Shown here one piece after another: positions 50,032 to 59,404 of a stretch of 64,000 bases of DNA; position 1 is the stretch's first letter; every line of letters starts with the position of its first letter. Location of the stretch: assembly GCF_016862555.1 (NCBI RefSeq), contig NZ_BONE01000006.1:62001-126000 (forward strand), given 5' to 3'. The DNA is from Asanoa siamensis (GTDB lineage Bacteria; Actinomycetota; Actinomycetes; Mycobacteriales; Micromonosporaceae). Below the pieces are notes generated by a model. That model saw only the letters and a list, made by a program, of their open reading frames with translations, was not told the DNA's origin and made no database searches. Position numbers and translations under genes: made by a program.

Positions 50032-51220
50032 CGCGCAGACCTTCCTCCCGGTGCCGCCGCAGGACGACGGAGCTGTTGAAACCACCGAACCCGCGCGCGT
50101 TGACCAGCACCACGTCGGCGTCGAGCCGGCGCGGCTCGCGCACGAGGTCCAGGTCGTGGCCGGGCCGGGCGAGGTTGCCCACCGCCGGCACGACGCCGTC
50201 CCGCAGGGCCAGCAGCGCGGTCGCCACGGTCAGCGCCGCACCGCCCGAGCAGAGCCGGCCGACGAACCCCTGCGGCGCGCTGACCGGCACGGGCCGGCCG
50301 AACACCGCGCGGATCGCCCGCGCCTCCAGGGCGTCCAGCGCCGGCGTGCCGGCGCCGTCGGCCATCACGAACCCGACCTCGTCGGGCGTGACACCCGCGT
50401 CGGCGAGCGCCTTGCGCATCGCCCGCTCCAGTTGCGCGGAGTCCGGCGCGGGCCGGTCCGGGTGGTACGCGTCGTGCGTCGCCGCGTAGCCGGCGATCTC
50501 GCCGTAGATCTGTCGCGCTCCGCGCACCGACGCGGTCGTGGCGTCCTCGACCACCAGCACCGCGCCGCCCTCGCCGGGCACCCAGCCGTCGGCGTCGGCG
50601 TCGAACGGCCGGTAGCCGCGCTGCGACAGCAGGCCGCTGGTGCGCTGGCATACGATGGCGTACGGCGACAGCGGCGCCTCGGTGCCGCCCGCGATCACGG
50701 TCGGCGTCCCGCGCCGGATGACCCGCCGGGCCGCGCCCAGGCTGTCCAGGCCGCCGGCGCCCTCGGAGACCAGCACCTGGTTGGGACCCTTCGTCCCGTG
50801 CAGGATCGAGGTCTGCCCGACGCTCGCGGCATAGAACCAGGCGATCGACTGGTACGCGGTGACCGCGCGCCGCCCCTGGCTCCACAGTGCCTGGATCTCC
50901 CGCTGGCCGAACTCGTTGCCGCCGGAGCCGCTGGCGAGCACGACCGAGGTGGCGTACGGGTCGTGCGCCGCCGGGTCGTACTTGGCGTCGTCGAGCGCCT
51001 GCCGGGTCGCGGCCAGCGACATCCAGGTCCATTTGTCGGTCTGGATGATCAGCCGTGGGTCGACGGCGCCCTCGGCCTGGAAACCGGCCACCCGCCCGGC
51101 CAGCGTGCCGTCCCGGCTGTCCACCCGCACCTCACCGGCCAGTGTGGAGCGCCAGTGCTCCTCGGCCGACAGGCCGCTCGGCGCCACGACGCCGATCCCG
51201 GTGACCACCGCCCGCGTCAT
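50021..51220 (-). CDS. Type II PKS chain-length factor (KS-beta)
   Basis: 399 residues from ATG 51220 (overlapping the KS stop as ATGA; GTG 51229 is also in frame). It has the ketosynthase fold but lacks the active cysteine: the position reads VSEGAGGLD, where most CLFs have Gln (EQAGGLD); here it is Gly154. The partner KS and the CLF form the heterodimer that sets chain length. The [11 protein letters not shown] end is intact. The residue change may alter the decarboxylation step or only mark a separate branch of CLFs. Confidence 0.94.
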   Translation of the reverse strand: MTRAVVTGIGVVAPSGLSAEEHWRSTLAGEVRVDSRDGTLAGRVAGFQAEGAVDPRLIIQTDKWTWMSLAATRQALDDAKYDPAAHDPYATSVVLASGSGGNEFGQREIQALWSQGRRAVTAYQSIAWFYAASVGQTSILHGTKGPNQVLVSEGAGGLDSLGAARRVIRRGTPTVIAGGTEAPLSPYAIVCQRTSGLLSQRGYRPFDADADGWVPGEGGAVLVVEDATTASVRGARQIYGEIAGYAATHDAYHPDRPAPDSAQLERAMRKALADAGVTPDEVGFVMADGAGTPALDALEARAIRAVFGRPVPVSAPQGFVGRLCSGGAALTVATALLALRDGVVPAVGNLARPGHDLDLVREPRRLDADVVLVNARGFGGFNSSVVLRRHREEGLRDAG

Positions 51221-52476
51221 GAGGTCCACCTCTTCAAGACAGCGGCGGACTGGAAGCCGCCGAATCCGCTACCCACGGACAGCGCGACGTCGATCCGCTG
51301 CTCCCGCGCGTTCTTGGGCACGTAGTCCAGGTCGCACTCGGGATCCTTGTTCTCCAGGTTCGCGGTCGGCGGGACCACGCCGTAACGGATCGCCAGCACG
51401 CAGGCGGCCAGCTCGATCGCGCCGATCGCGCCCAGCGAGTGGCCGACCATCGACTTGATCGAGCTGACCGGGACGTCGTACGCGTGCTGCCCGAGGCTCC
51501 GCTTGAACGCCGCCGTCTCGTGCCGGTCGTTCTGCTTCGTCCCGGAGCCGTGCGCGTTGACGTAGCTGACCGCGGTCGGGTCGAGCCGCGCCTGGTCGAG
51601 CGCCTCGGTGATCGCCTCCGCCATCTCCAGGCCGTCCGGCCGCAGGCCGGTCATGTGGAAGGCGTTGCTGCGGTTGGCGAACCCGCCGACCTCGCAGAAG
51701 ATCTCCGCGCCGCGGCGGCGGGCGTGCTCGAGCTCCTCGAGGATCAGCACGGCACCGCCCTCGCCCATCACGAAGCCGTCCCGGGTCGCGTCGAACGGCC
51801 GGGACGCGTGCTCCGGGTCGTCGTTGCGCGCCGAGGTGGCCCGGATCGCGTCGAAGCACGCCATCGAGATCGGCGAGATCGGCGCGTCGGCCGCACCCGC
51901 GATCACGACGTCGGCGTCGCCGTCCTCGATGAGCTGGTGGCCGTGGCCGATCGCGTCCAGGCCCGAGGTGCACCCGGTCGAGATCACCGCGGCCGGGCCG
52001 TGCGCCCCGAACCGGCAGGCGACCTCGGCGGCCGCGCTGCTCGGCACCAGGGCCTGGTAGAGGAACCGGCTGCCGTAGCGCTCCTCGACCTCCCACAGCC
52101 GCCCGTGGTCGCTGACGGTGACGTACTCGTCCTCGAGCCGGGTCGTGGCGCCGACCGCGCTGCCGATGCTCACCGCCAGGTTGTCCCGGTCGACGGCCGC
52201 GAGGTCCAGCCCGCTCTCGGCGAGGGCCTCGTCGGCCGCCGCCAGGGCGAACTGGGTGAACCGGTCGCTGCGGTGGATCTCCTGCGGGGTCAGCCCGGCC
52301 GCCCGCGGGTCGAAGTCGCACTCGGCCGCGATCTGCGAGCGGAACTCGGCGGGGTCGAAGAACGTGATCCGCCGCGTGGCCGTGCGCCCGGCGGTCAGCA
52401 TGTCCCAGAACGCGCTCCGGGTGACCCCGCCGGGCGCGACCACCCCGACGCCCGTCACGACCGTGCGACGGCTCAT
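51217..52476 (-). CDS. Type II PKS ketosynthase (KS-alpha)
   Basis: 419 residues. The catalytic triad is complete: Cys169 in [10 protein letters not shown], His309 in NAHGSGT and His346 in [10 protein letters not shown]. It condenses malonyl-ACP units into a poly-beta-ketone together with the chain-length factor. [17 protein letters not shown] is the usual start. It overlaps the aromatase gene by 4 bases upstream and the CLF by 4 bases downstream, ensuring equal production. Confidence 0.97.
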   Translation of the reverse strand: MSRRTVVTGVGVVAPGGVTRSAFWDMLTAGRTATRRITFFDPAEFRSQIAAECDFDPRAAGLTPQEIHRSDRFTQFALAAADEALAESGLDLAAVDRDNLAVSIGSAVGATTRLEDEYVTVSDHGRLWEVEERYGSRFLYQALVPSSAAAEVACRFGAHGPAAVISTGCTSGLDAIGHGHQLIEDGDADVVIAGAADAPISPISMACFDAIRATSARNDDPEHASRPFDATRDGFVMGEGGAVLILEELEHARRRGAEIFCEVGGFANRSNAFHMTGLRPDGLEMAEAITEALDQARLDPTAVSYVNAHGSGTKQNDRHETAAFKRSLGQHAYDVPVSSIKSMVGHSLGAIGAIELAACVLAIRYGVVPPTANLENKDPECDLDYVPKNAREQRIDVALSVGSGFGGFQSAAVLKRWTS

Positions 52477-53354
52477 GGTGCGCTCCCCGGCAGCACTTCG
52501 GTGTCCACGTGCCCGAGCTCCGGCCGGGGCGCCAGCGGGCCCAGCGCGAAGACCAGGAACGCCGGCTCGGGGCCGTCGTTCATCAGCCGGTGCTTGACCC
52601 CGAGCGGGATGTGCACGCCCTCGTTGGCGCGCAGCGGCAGCTCCCGCCCGTCGAGCCGGACGGTGATCCCGCCGGAGACACAGAACAGGAACTCCTCCGA
52701 GTACGGGTGCCAGTGCTCGGTCACCACCTCGGCCGGCGCGAGCCGCAGCGTGCCCATGAAGCCCGCGGTCGACCCCACGGTGGCCGGCGACAGGATGACG
52801 CGGATGTCGCCGCCGCGCCGCCGGTTGCTGGGAACGTCCTCGATGGACACCGTCTTGACCGCGCGCTGCGGCCTGCTCGGCCCGCCGATCCCGTGCAGGG
52901 CCAGCCTCTCGACCTTGTCCTTGATGACGTCCATCTGGACCGCGGTGTTGGCGTTGATCCGGTCGGTCATGGCGGCCGTGTCGATCGGGGCGTCGGGGCG
53001 CATCCGGAAGTCCTGGATCCAGCGCATCCGGGTGCCCTTGCCCTCGGTCTCGTAGAGCCATTCGATGTTCATGAACTCGAACGGCCCCGGCTCGACCCGG
53101 CGGGCGACGACCCGGCGGGCCGCCTTGTCGGGCGTGCGCTCCGAGACCCAGCTCCACACCTTGCCGTTCTCGTCGGGGTGCATCGCGAGCCGGAACCGCA
53201 CGGTGTCGCCGGACCGCTCGAGGATCTCGGCGGACGCGTACTCGGTGAACAGCTCGGGCCACTTCTCGACGTCGTTGGTCGCGTCCCAGACGACGTCGAT
53301 CGGCGCCTCGATGAGGACGGAGTTGTCGACGTGTCCGATCGTGGGTGCGCTCAT
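52473..53354 (-). CDS. Aromatase/cyclase fused to a cupin domain
   Basis: 293 residues. The first half (about 8-155) is an SRPBCC/TcmN-type aromatase: [21 protein letters not shown], then [18 protein letters not shown] and FMNIEWLYE. The second half (about 180-285) is a cupin with the metal-ligand pattern [16 protein letters not shown] and [14 protein letters not shown]. In whiE-like clusters these two activities are usually separate proteins, so this is a fusion. It should fold and aromatise the first ring on the ACP. ATG 53354 is chosen because an upstream extension is low-complexity. Confidence 0.9.
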   Translation of the reverse strand: MSAPTIGHVDNSVLIEAPIDVVWDATNDVEKWPELFTEYASAEILERSGDTVRFRLAMHPDENGKVWSWVSERTPDKAARRVVARRVEPGPFEFMNIEWLYETEGKGTRMRWIQDFRMRPDAPIDTAAMTDRINANTAVQMDVIKDKVERLALHGIGGPSRPQRAVKTVSIEDVPSNRRRGGDIRVILSPATVGSTAGFMGTLRLAPAEVVTEHWHPYSEEFLFCVSGGITVRLDGRELPLRANEGVHIPLGVKHRLMNDGPEPAFLVFALGPLAPRPELGHVDTEVLPGSAP

Positions 53355-53407
53355 GCCGCCACCTCCCTGCGGTCGGCGGAGCAAGAGCGCCGGCGGCTGA
53401 GTTGACT

Positions 53408-53427
53408 GCGCTCGCTTCGCTCGCTCA
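53408..53427. repeat. Short CGCTCGCTTCGCTCG-type repeat between ACP and aromatase genes
   Basis: GCGCTCGCTTCGCTCGCTCA, made of GAGCG-like units on the other strand, contains the ACP stop. Sequences of this sort recur at gene ends in actinomycete genomes. It fills part of the only sizeable gap (70 bases) in the operon; function unknown. Confidence 0.4.
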
Positions 53428-53682
53428 TGCCGCCGGCTCCCCGTCCCGCTCCAGGCGCTCGTTGATGGCCGTGGTCATCTCGCCGACGGTGAACGCCAGC
53501 GGGCGGTCGTCGGGCAGCTCGAAGCCGTACATCGCCTGCAGTTCCGACTGCAGCTGGAGGAAGGCCAGCGAGTCCAGGCCGAGGTCGCCGAACGTCTTGT
53601 CCGGGTCGGCCGTACGCATGTCCGACGGCAGCCCGACCTTCGTGACCAGCAGCTGCATCAGGTCGTCGATGGAGTACCTCAT
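53425..53682 (-). CDS. Type II PKS acyl carrier protein
   Basis: 85 residues with the phosphopantetheine attachment Ser38 in LGLDSLAFLQL. MRYSIDDLMQLLVTKVGL opens the first helix. It carries the growing polyketide between KS/CLF, aromatase and cyclases. ATG 53682 overlaps the biotin carboxylase stop by 4 bases. Its position between the carboxylase genes and the aromatase, and not after the CLF as in most clusters, is unusual. Confidence 0.96.
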   Translation of the reverse strand: MRYSIDDLMQLLVTKVGLPSDMRTADPDKTFGDLGLDSLAFLQLQSELQAMYGFELPDDRPLAFTVGEMTTAINERLERDGEPAA

Positions 53683-55046
53683 GATTCCTCCCGTGGGTGC
53701 GATGCGGTGAGCCGGTCGACGAGCGAGGTGTCGTGCGTACCGGCGACGAAGAGCGGGTGGTCCAACGCGGTGAGCAGGAAATCGCGGTTGGTGCTGATGC
53801 CCGGGCCCTCGACGGACAGCTCGGCGAGGGCCCGGCGCATCCGCGCCAGGGCCTGGGGGCGGTCCGGCGCCCAGACACAGACCTTGGCGAGCAAGGGGTC
53901 GTACGCCGCGGAGATCCGACCGCCGGCGACGGCGGCGGTGTCGACGCGGACGAACGGGCCGCCCGGCAGGTGCAGCCCGGTCAGCGGGCCCGGGGTCGGC
54001 AGGAAGCCGCGGGCCGGGTCCTCGGCGTTGATCCGGCACTCGATCGCCCAGCCACGGGCGGCGAGCTCCTCCTGGGACACGTCGAGCCGCTCGCCCGCCG
54101 CGATCCGGAGCTGTTCGCGGACGAGGTCGACGCCGTGGGTCAGCTCCGTCACCGGGTGCTCGACCTGGATCCGGCAGTTGACCTCCATGAAGTAGAACCG
54201 GCTCTGGTCGTCGACGAGGAACTCGACGGTGCCGGCGCCCACGTACCCGGCCGCCAGCAGGCCCCGTACCGCCGCATGGCCCATCTGCTCGACCAGCCCG
54301 CGCGGCAGGCCGGGCGCCGGCGCCTCCTCGATGATCTTCTGGCGGCGGCGCTGCACCGAGCAGTCCCGCTGGCCCAGGTGCACCCCGTTGCCGTGGCTGT
54401 CGCAGAGCACCTGGACCTCGACGTGCCGCGCGGCGGGCAGGTAGCGCTCGACGTAGACCCGGTCGTCGCCGAACAGCGACTGCGCCGTGCTGCGGATCTC
54501 CCGGTACTGCCGCGGCAGGTCGTCCGGCTCGTGGACCACCTGCATGCCGCGCCCGCCGCCGCCGGCGACCGCCTTGACGATGACCGGGTAGCCGATGTCC
54601 GCGGCGACCTTCGCGACCGCCTCCGCGTCGCCGACCGGCTCGATCGTGCCGGGCAGCAGCGGCAGCCCGGCGTCGGCCATCGCCGCGCGGGCGGTGGACT
54701 TGTCGCCCAGCCGGTCGATCACAGCCGGGGGAGGGCCGACGAACGTCAGCCCCTCGGCCTCGCACGCCTCGGCGAAGTCGGCCTGCTCCGACAGGAAACC
54801 GTAGCCGGGGTGGATCGCCTCGGCGCCGGTCTGGCGGGCGGCCTCCATGATCGCGGGCAGGTAGAGGTAGCTGTGCCGGGCAGGCCCCGGCCCGATGCAC
54901 ACCGCCTGGTCCGCGAAGCGGACGACGGCGCTGTCCCGGTCCTCGGTGGAGTACACGGCGGCCACGCGCAGGCCCATCTCGCGGCACGTACGGGCGACCC
55001 GCAGCGCGATCTCGCCCCGGTTGGCGATCAGCACGGTGTTGAACAC
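53679..55046 (-). CDS. accC: Biotin carboxylase subunit of acetyl-CoA carboxylase
   Basis: 455 residues from GTG 55046. The ATP-grasp domain shows the glycine loop KAVAGGGGRGM, ERYLPAARHVEVQVL, and the MEVNCRIQVEHPVTE active-site segment. It carboxylates biotin on the carrier protein encoded just upstream. Together with the carrier and fused carboxyltransferase it forms a complete cluster-dedicated acetyl-CoA carboxylase, feeding malonyl-CoA to the polyketide synthase. Confidence 0.95.
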   Translation of the reverse strand: MFNTVLIANRGEIALRVARTCREMGLRVAAVYSTEDRDSAVVRFADQAVCIGPGPARHSYLYLPAIMEAARQTGAEAIHPGYGFLSEQADFAEACEAEGLTFVGPPPAVIDRLGDKSTARAAMADAGLPLLPGTIEPVGDAEAVAKVAADIGYPVIVKAVAGGGGRGMQVVHEPDDLPRQYREIRSTAQSLFGDDRVYVERYLPAARHVEVQVLCDSHGNGVHLGQRDCSVQRRRQKIIEEAPAPGLPRGLVEQMGHAAVRGLLAAGYVGAGTVEFLVDDQSRFYFMEVNCRIQVEHPVTELTHGVDLVREQLRIAAGERLDVSQEELAARGWAIECRINAEDPARGFLPTPGPLTGLHLPGGPFVRVDTAAVAGGRISAAYDPLLAKVCVWAPDRPQALARMRRALAELSVEGPGISTNRDFLLTALDHPLFVAGTHDTSLVDRLTASHPREES

Positions 55047-55055
55047 GGCGACCTC

Positions 55056-55541
55056 CTAGGCGGCCTCGGGGTCGATGGTCATGAGCCGTTCGCCGAACTC
55101 GACGGCGGCGCCGTCGGCGACGTGCAGGGCCACCACCCTGCCGTCGGCGTCGGCCTCGACCGGGATCATCAACTTCATCGCCTCGACGATCCCCACCTGC
55201 TGGCCCCGCCGGACCTGGTCCCCTTCGGACACGAAGGGCGTCGCACCGGGTTCCGGGGCACGGTAGAACGTGCCGACGATGGGCGCGCTGACGCCGACGC
55301 CGGGCGGGGCGACCGGCGCCTGCTCCACAGGCGCCGGCGGCGGCGCGTCGGCCGCGGGTGCGGGTGCGGCCGACGGTGCCTGCTGCTCCGTCCACTCCAT
55401 CTCGACGACGACGTCGCCCGCCCGGATCCGCAGCGCGCGGGGCCGGTGGCCGAGGTCGGCGAGGAGCGACTGCGCGCTGCGGCGGACCTCGTCGAGGGCC
55501 TCCGCGAGGGGCGCGGTGCCCGGTTCGATCGTTGCCGTCAC
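55056..55541 (-). CDS. accB: Biotin carboxyl carrier protein
   Basis: 161 residues from GTG 55541. An N-terminal helical part and an Ala/Pro-rich linker (about 55-85) lead to the biotinyl domain, with the modified Lys123 in VEAMKLM. The [21 protein letters not shown] opening of the domain is typical. Start overlaps the carboxyltransferase stop (4 bases). Confidence 0.95.
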   Translation of the reverse strand: MTATIEPGTAPLAEALDEVRRSAQSLLADLGHRPRALRIRAGDVVVEMEWTEQQAPSAAPAPAADAPPPAPVEQAPVAPPGVGVSAPIVGTFYRAPEPGATPFVSEGDQVRRGQQVGIVEAMKLMIPVEADADGRVVALHVADGAAVEFGERLMTIDPEAA

Positions 55542-57211
55542 TGGGATCCTCCTTGGCTGAGCGCGTCCGGTGCGGGTTGCGCGCCGAACCGGCGGAAACG
55601 GGCCCGCCGCTCGGCTACCAGGCGCGCGGGGTCGCGCGAGGCGAGGTCCTCGAGCTCGGCCCGGATCGCGGCGCGGACCAGGGCGGCCGCGGCGGTCTGG
55701 TCCGACTCGGCACCGCCCGGCGGCTCCGGCACCACGCCGTCGACCACGCCGAGGGACAGCAGCGAGCGGGGGTCGACGCGCAGCGCCCGGGCCGCGGCGG
55801 GGGCCGCGGCCGCGTCCTTCCACAGGATCGCCGCGCAGCCCTCCGGGCTGATCACCGTGTAGATCGCGTTCTCCATGATCAGGACCCGGTCGGCGACGGC
55901 GATGGCCAGCGCCCCGCCGCTGCACCCCTCGCCGGTGACGACCGTGACCAGCGGGACCGGCAGCGCGCCCATCAGGCGGATCGTCTCCGCGATCACGGTC
56001 GCCTGACCCTGCAGCTCGGCGTCCAGCCCCGGGTAGGCGCCCGGCGTGTCCACGAGCGTCACCACCGGCAGCCCCCACTTGGCGGCGAGCCGCATCAGCC
56101 GGGCCGCCTTGCGGTAGCCGGCCGGGTTCGGCATGCCGAAGTTGTGTGCCGCCAGGTCGGCGGGCGTGTGGCCCTTCTCGTGCCCGATCACCACGACGGG
56201 CTCGCGGCCGAGCCGGCCCACCCCGCCGACGATCGCGGGGCAGTCGCCGCCCACCCGGTCGCCGTGCAGCTCCTCGAAGTCGTCGAGGATCATCCGGATG
56301 TAGTCCGATGTGGTTGGTCGCCCAAGGTGCCGGGCCCGGCGCACCGCGTCCCAGGCGTCCTGCTCCGGCACCTGCTCGGGTGCGCGGATCACCACCTGCT
56401 CCGCCGGGCAGATGTCGGCGGCCGTGTCCCGGCGCGTGCCGATCGAGAGCAGCCGGCCCAGTCGCTCGCGCAGCTGCCCGCGCGGGCTGACGAGGTCGAC
56501 GAAGCCGCGCTCCAGCAGGAACTCGGCCGTCTGGAACCCCGGCGGCAGCTCCTGCTTGATGGTCTGCGCGATCACCCGCGGCCCCGCGAAGCCGAACCGC
56601 GCGCCGGGCTCCGCGATCACGACATCACCCAGCATCGCGTACGAGGCCGCCACGCCCCCGTACGTCGGGTCGGTGATGACGCAGGCCGTGACCAGACCCG
56701 CCTCGTCGAGTTGCTGCATCGCCTGGGCCGTCTTGGCCATCTGCATCAGCCCGACCACGCCCTCCTGCATCCGCACGCCGCCGGAGGCGGTGACGAGCAC
56801 GAGGGGCAGGCGCTCGGCCAGGGCGGTCTCGGCGGCCCGCGTGATCAGCTCGCCGACGGCGCCGCTCAGGCTGCCGCCCATGAACCGGAAGTCCATCGCC
56901 GCCGCCACGGCCGGTGTGTCCGCGATGGACAGTCGAGCGCAGATCACCGCCTCGGGCATCCCGGTGGCCGCGCGGGCCTGGGCCAGCCGGTCCGCGTACG
57001 GGCTGCCGTCGCTGAACTCCAGCGGGTCGTCCGACCGGACGTCGATGTCCAGCAACCGCAGCGAGTCCCGGTCGGCGAGCAGGTCGAGCCACTGCTGCGC
57101 GGTCAGCGGGAAACAGCCGCCGCACTGCGGGCAGACGCCGTGGTTGCGGGCCAGCCGCTTGGCGTAGACGACGGCGCGGCAGTGCCGGCAGAGCGCCCAG
57201 TCCCGGCTCAT
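55538..57211 (-). CDS. Fused AccD-AccA acetyl-CoA carboxyltransferase
   Basis: 557 residues combining both carboxyltransferase subunits in one chain. The beta half starts with a zinc ribbon (Cys8, Cys11, Cys27, Cys30), has [11 protein letters not shown] and [15 protein letters not shown]; the alpha half (from about 285) has [29 protein letters not shown] and [17 protein letters not shown]. Such fusions occur in other actinomycete polyketide clusters. It transfers CO2 from carboxybiotin to acetyl-CoA, giving the PKS extender malonyl-CoA. Overlaps the acyl-ligase-like gene by 4 bases. Confidence 0.94.
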   Translation of the reverse strand: MSRDWALCRHCRAVVYAKRLARNHGVCPQCGGCFPLTAQQWLDLLADRDSLRLLDIDVRSDDPLEFSDGSPYADRLAQARAATGMPEAVICARLSIADTPAVAAAMDFRFMGGSLSGAVGELITRAAETALAERLPLVLVTASGGVRMQEGVVGLMQMAKTAQAMQQLDEAGLVTACVITDPTYGGVAASYAMLGDVVIAEPGARFGFAGPRVIAQTIKQELPPGFQTAEFLLERGFVDLVSPRGQLRERLGRLLSIGTRRDTAADICPAEQVVIRAPEQVPEQDAWDAVRRARHLGRPTTSDYIRMILDDFEELHGDRVGGDCPAIVGGVGRLGREPVVVIGHEKGHTPADLAAHNFGMPNPAGYRKAARLMRLAAKWGLPVVTLVDTPGAYPGLDAELQGQATVIAETIRLMGALPVPLVTVVTGEGCSGGALAIAVADRVLIMENAIYTVISPEGCAAILWKDAAAAPAAARALRVDPRSLLSLGVVDGVVPEPPGGAESDQTAAAALVRAAIRAELEDLASRDPARLVAERRARFRRFGAQPAPDALSQGGSQ

Positions 57212-58353
57212 CGGGCCACCTCTCCCTCGACCAGGAACAGCGCGCCCGCCTCGTCGAGGTAGCCGAGGTCGCCGGTGCGCAGCCAACCGTCCGGGTCGGT
57301 CATCGCGGTGGCCACCTGGGGCCCGCGGACCTTCACCTGGCCGGGCTTGCCGCTCTCGCCGACGACGTGGCAGTCGGTGTCGGCCACGGGCCAGCCGACG
57401 GAGCCGGCGGTCGGGCCGTCGAGGCGGTCGCAGTGGGTCAGCGGGCCGCCGGCGGGGCCGTACCACTGCACCAGCGGCGCCCCGACCCGGTTGGCCAGAC
57501 GCAGCGCCGCGGCCGGGGTCAGGCTGGCACCGCTGGCGAGCACCGCGCGGACGGTCGACGTGCGGGGGTGCGTCTCGCGGGGGTCGGCGGCCAGCTTGGC
57601 CAGCGGCGCCGGCAGGCCGCAGTAGTGCGTCGCCGCCTCGCGCCCGGCCAGGGTGACGCCACCGGCCGGGTCCGGGTCCGCGCAGAGCACCTGGGTGGCC
57701 GCCGCGTGCACGGCGGCGTTGAGGTACACCTGTTCGTACGTCGGCAACTGGTTGACCACGGTGGAGCCCGGCTCGAAGCCGTAGGCCCGGGCGGCCTGTG
57801 CGGCACCGACGGTGAGGTTGCGGTGGGTCAGCGGCACCAGGTCGGGGCGCACCCGCAGGCAGGCGACGGCGTCGAGGTCCGGGCCGCCCGCCGCCCGGCG
57901 CCCGGTGTGGGCGCGGGCCAGCGCGGCCACGGTCCGGCCGCCGTGCTCGCCCGGCTGGTCCAGGTAGATCACGGTCAGGTCGTCCCGCTCGATCCGCACG
58001 CGGCGCAGGCGGTCGGCCATGCCCGCGGTGGCCACCAGCACCGTGATGCCGGCCCGTTCGATCACCTGGTCGAGCGCGTCCTCGGTGGGATCGACGACGG
58101 CGCAGACGTGCCCGGCCCGCACGGTGCCGTAGTAGGCGACCGGGAACGCGGGATGCAGGGCGGCGGTGACACCCACGACGGTGCCGGGGCGGTGGCGCCG
58201 CAGGGCGGCGGCGAACCCGTCCGCCGCGCGGTCCAGGTCGCCGTAGGACAGCACGTGGGCACCGTGGCGGATCGCGGCCCGCGTGGGTGCGACCGCAGCG
58301 GCCCGCCGCAGCAACCCGTCCAGCGGCAGAGCCTGGGGTTTGGCTTCGGGCAC
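57208..58353 (-). CDS. Degenerate, C-terminally truncated acyl-CoA-ligase-like protein
   Basis: 381 residues from GTG 58353, chosen because AAGGAG lies 6 bases in front. The fold of adenylate-forming enzymes is visible ([44 protein letters not shown]), but the ATP-binding loop that should read SSGTTGxPKG is [15 protein letters not shown], without the Ser/Thr/Gly-rich part. The mobile C-terminal domain with its catalytic lysine is absent: the protein ends 18 residues after the TGD motif. It can hardly adenylate a substrate. As first gene of the operon it may have become a binding or scaffold protein; this is a guess. Confidence 0.85.
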   Translation of the reverse strand: MPEAKPQALPLDGLLRRAAAVAPTRAAIRHGAHVLSYGDLDRAADGFAAALRRHRPGTVVGVTAALHPAFPVAYYGTVRAGHVCAVVDPTEDALDQVIERAGITVLVATAGMADRLRRVRIERDDLTVIYLDQPGEHGGRTVAALARAHTGRRAAGGPDLDAVACLRVRPDLVPLTHRNLTVGAAQAARAYGFEPGSTVVNQLPTYEQVYLNAAVHAAATQVLCADPDPAGGVTLAGREAATHYCGLPAPLAKLAADPRETHPRTSTVRAVLASGASLTPAAALRLANRVGAPLVQWYGPAGGPLTHCDRLDGPTAGSVGWPVADTDCHVVGESGKPGQVKVRGPQVATAMTDPDGWLRTGDLGYLDEAGALFLVEGEVAR

Positions 58354-58539
58354 GACGGGCTCCTTCAGGCCGGCTGTCTTACGGCCCTCCGACCGTCGCA
58401 GTTGTCCACTTGAGCCCGCCTGGAATGTCGCTGGAGTCCGCGAAATGCCTTTCATAATCGTACGATCAAGACCGAAAAGGTGAGTCATGTCGTGTTCGCA
58501 CTTTAAGGTTCTTCACAGCGACGGTCGTACGGGGGCGCG
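58354..58539. promoter_or_regulatory. Divergent promoter region of the polyketide operon and SARP gene
   Basis: These 186 bases separate the divergent ligase-like and SARP genes and must hold both promoters. The stretch 58440-58515 is AT-rich compared with its surroundings and contains the palindrome ATCGTACGAT (58457-58466). SARP proteins bind direct heptamer repeats; I could not pick a convincing set by eye. Confidence 0.6.
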
Positions 58540-59337
58540 ATGATCTACCACGTTCTTGGTCCGCTGCTGGTGAAACCGGGCCCCGCGGATCAGCTGACCG
58601 CGCCGAAGCAACGCAAGGTGCTCGCGCTGCTCCTCCTGCACGCCAACCTGGTCGTGCCGGTCGAGACGCTGATCGCCGAGCTGTGGGGCTGCGAGCCGCC
58701 GGCCAGCGCGCAGACGACGCTGCAGACCTACATCCTCAAGATCCGCCGCATGCTCGGGCGTACGCTCTCCGCCTGCCCGGAGCGGGTGGCCAACGAGATC
58801 CTGGTGACCGCGTCCGGCGGCTACCGCCTCAACGTCGGGCCGGGGGAGCTGGACCTGCACGAGTACGAGCGGCTGGCCGCCGCCGGCCGGGCCGCGCTCG
58901 CCGCCGGCGACGACGTCTCGGGCTCCCGCCTGGTGCGCGAGGCGCTCGCGCTCTGGAAGGGCGGGGCGCTGGTCGACGTGCGCCCGGGCCCGGTGCTCCA
59001 GGCCGAGGTGCAGCGCCTGGAGGAGGGCCGGCTCGCGCTCTGGCGCCAGCGGATCGAGGCGGAGCTGCGGCTCGACCGGCACCAGGCGGTGCTGGGGGAG
59101 CTGGGCTGGCTGGCGGCCCGGCACCCGCTCAACGAGGACCTGCAGGCGCAGTACATGGTGGCCCTGTACCGGGCGGGCCGGCGCACCGACGCGCTGGAGG
59201 CGTTCCACCGGCTGCGCGGCACCCTCCAGGACGACCTGGGCCTCGAGCCGTCCCACCGCGTCCAGCGCCTGCAGCACGCGATCCTGACCGCGGACCCGTC
59301 CCTGGACGACCTCGACCTGGCGGTCGCCCGCGCCTGA
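58540..59337 (+). CDS. Small SARP family pathway activator
   Basis: 265 residues: an OmpR-like winged helix (about 15-95, KQRKVLALLLLHANLVVPVET, then LQTYILKIRRML) and a bacterial transcriptional activation domain (about 100-250, LDLHEYERLAAAGRAAL; NEDLQAQYMVALYRAGRR). No ATPase domain follows, as in ActII-ORF4 or DnrI. Such proteins switch on polyketide clusters. It is divergent from the biosynthetic operon and very probably its activator. Confidence 0.94.
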   Translation: MIYHVLGPLLVKPGPADQLTAPKQRKVLALLLLHANLVVPVETLIAELWGCEPPASAQTTLQTYILKIRRMLGRTLSACPERVANEILVTASGGYRLNVGPGELDLHEYERLAAAGRAALAAGDDVSGSRLVREALALWKGGALVDVRPGPVLQAEVQRLEEGRLALWRQRIEAELRLDRHQAVLGELGWLAARHPLNEDLQAQYMVALYRAGRRTDALEAFHRLRGTLQDDLGLEPSHRVQRLQHAILTADPSLDDLDLAVARA

Positions 59338-59404
59338 CTTCCCACCCGACGTCGTCCGCAGCAGTTCGCCCGCGGATGACGTAATAGAGGGGGAGGAGGT
59401 GCGC

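Noticed and set aside
47659-50085. A longer start for the ABM-FAD hydroxylase at 50085
   Set aside because: The extra 18 residues are antisense-like and lie inside the CLF gene. ATG 50031 begins directly before the first ABM strand.
53355-53424. A small gene beginning MSERSERSQ between the ACP and aromatase genes
   Set aside because: The frame is made of a low-complexity repeat common at actinomycete gene ends and has no conserved domain.
57208-58488. Longer starts (ATG 58488 or 58455) for the acyl-ligase-like protein
   Set aside because: The additional residues show no similarity to the family and would occupy the promoter region; GTG 58353 has AAGGAG at the right distance.
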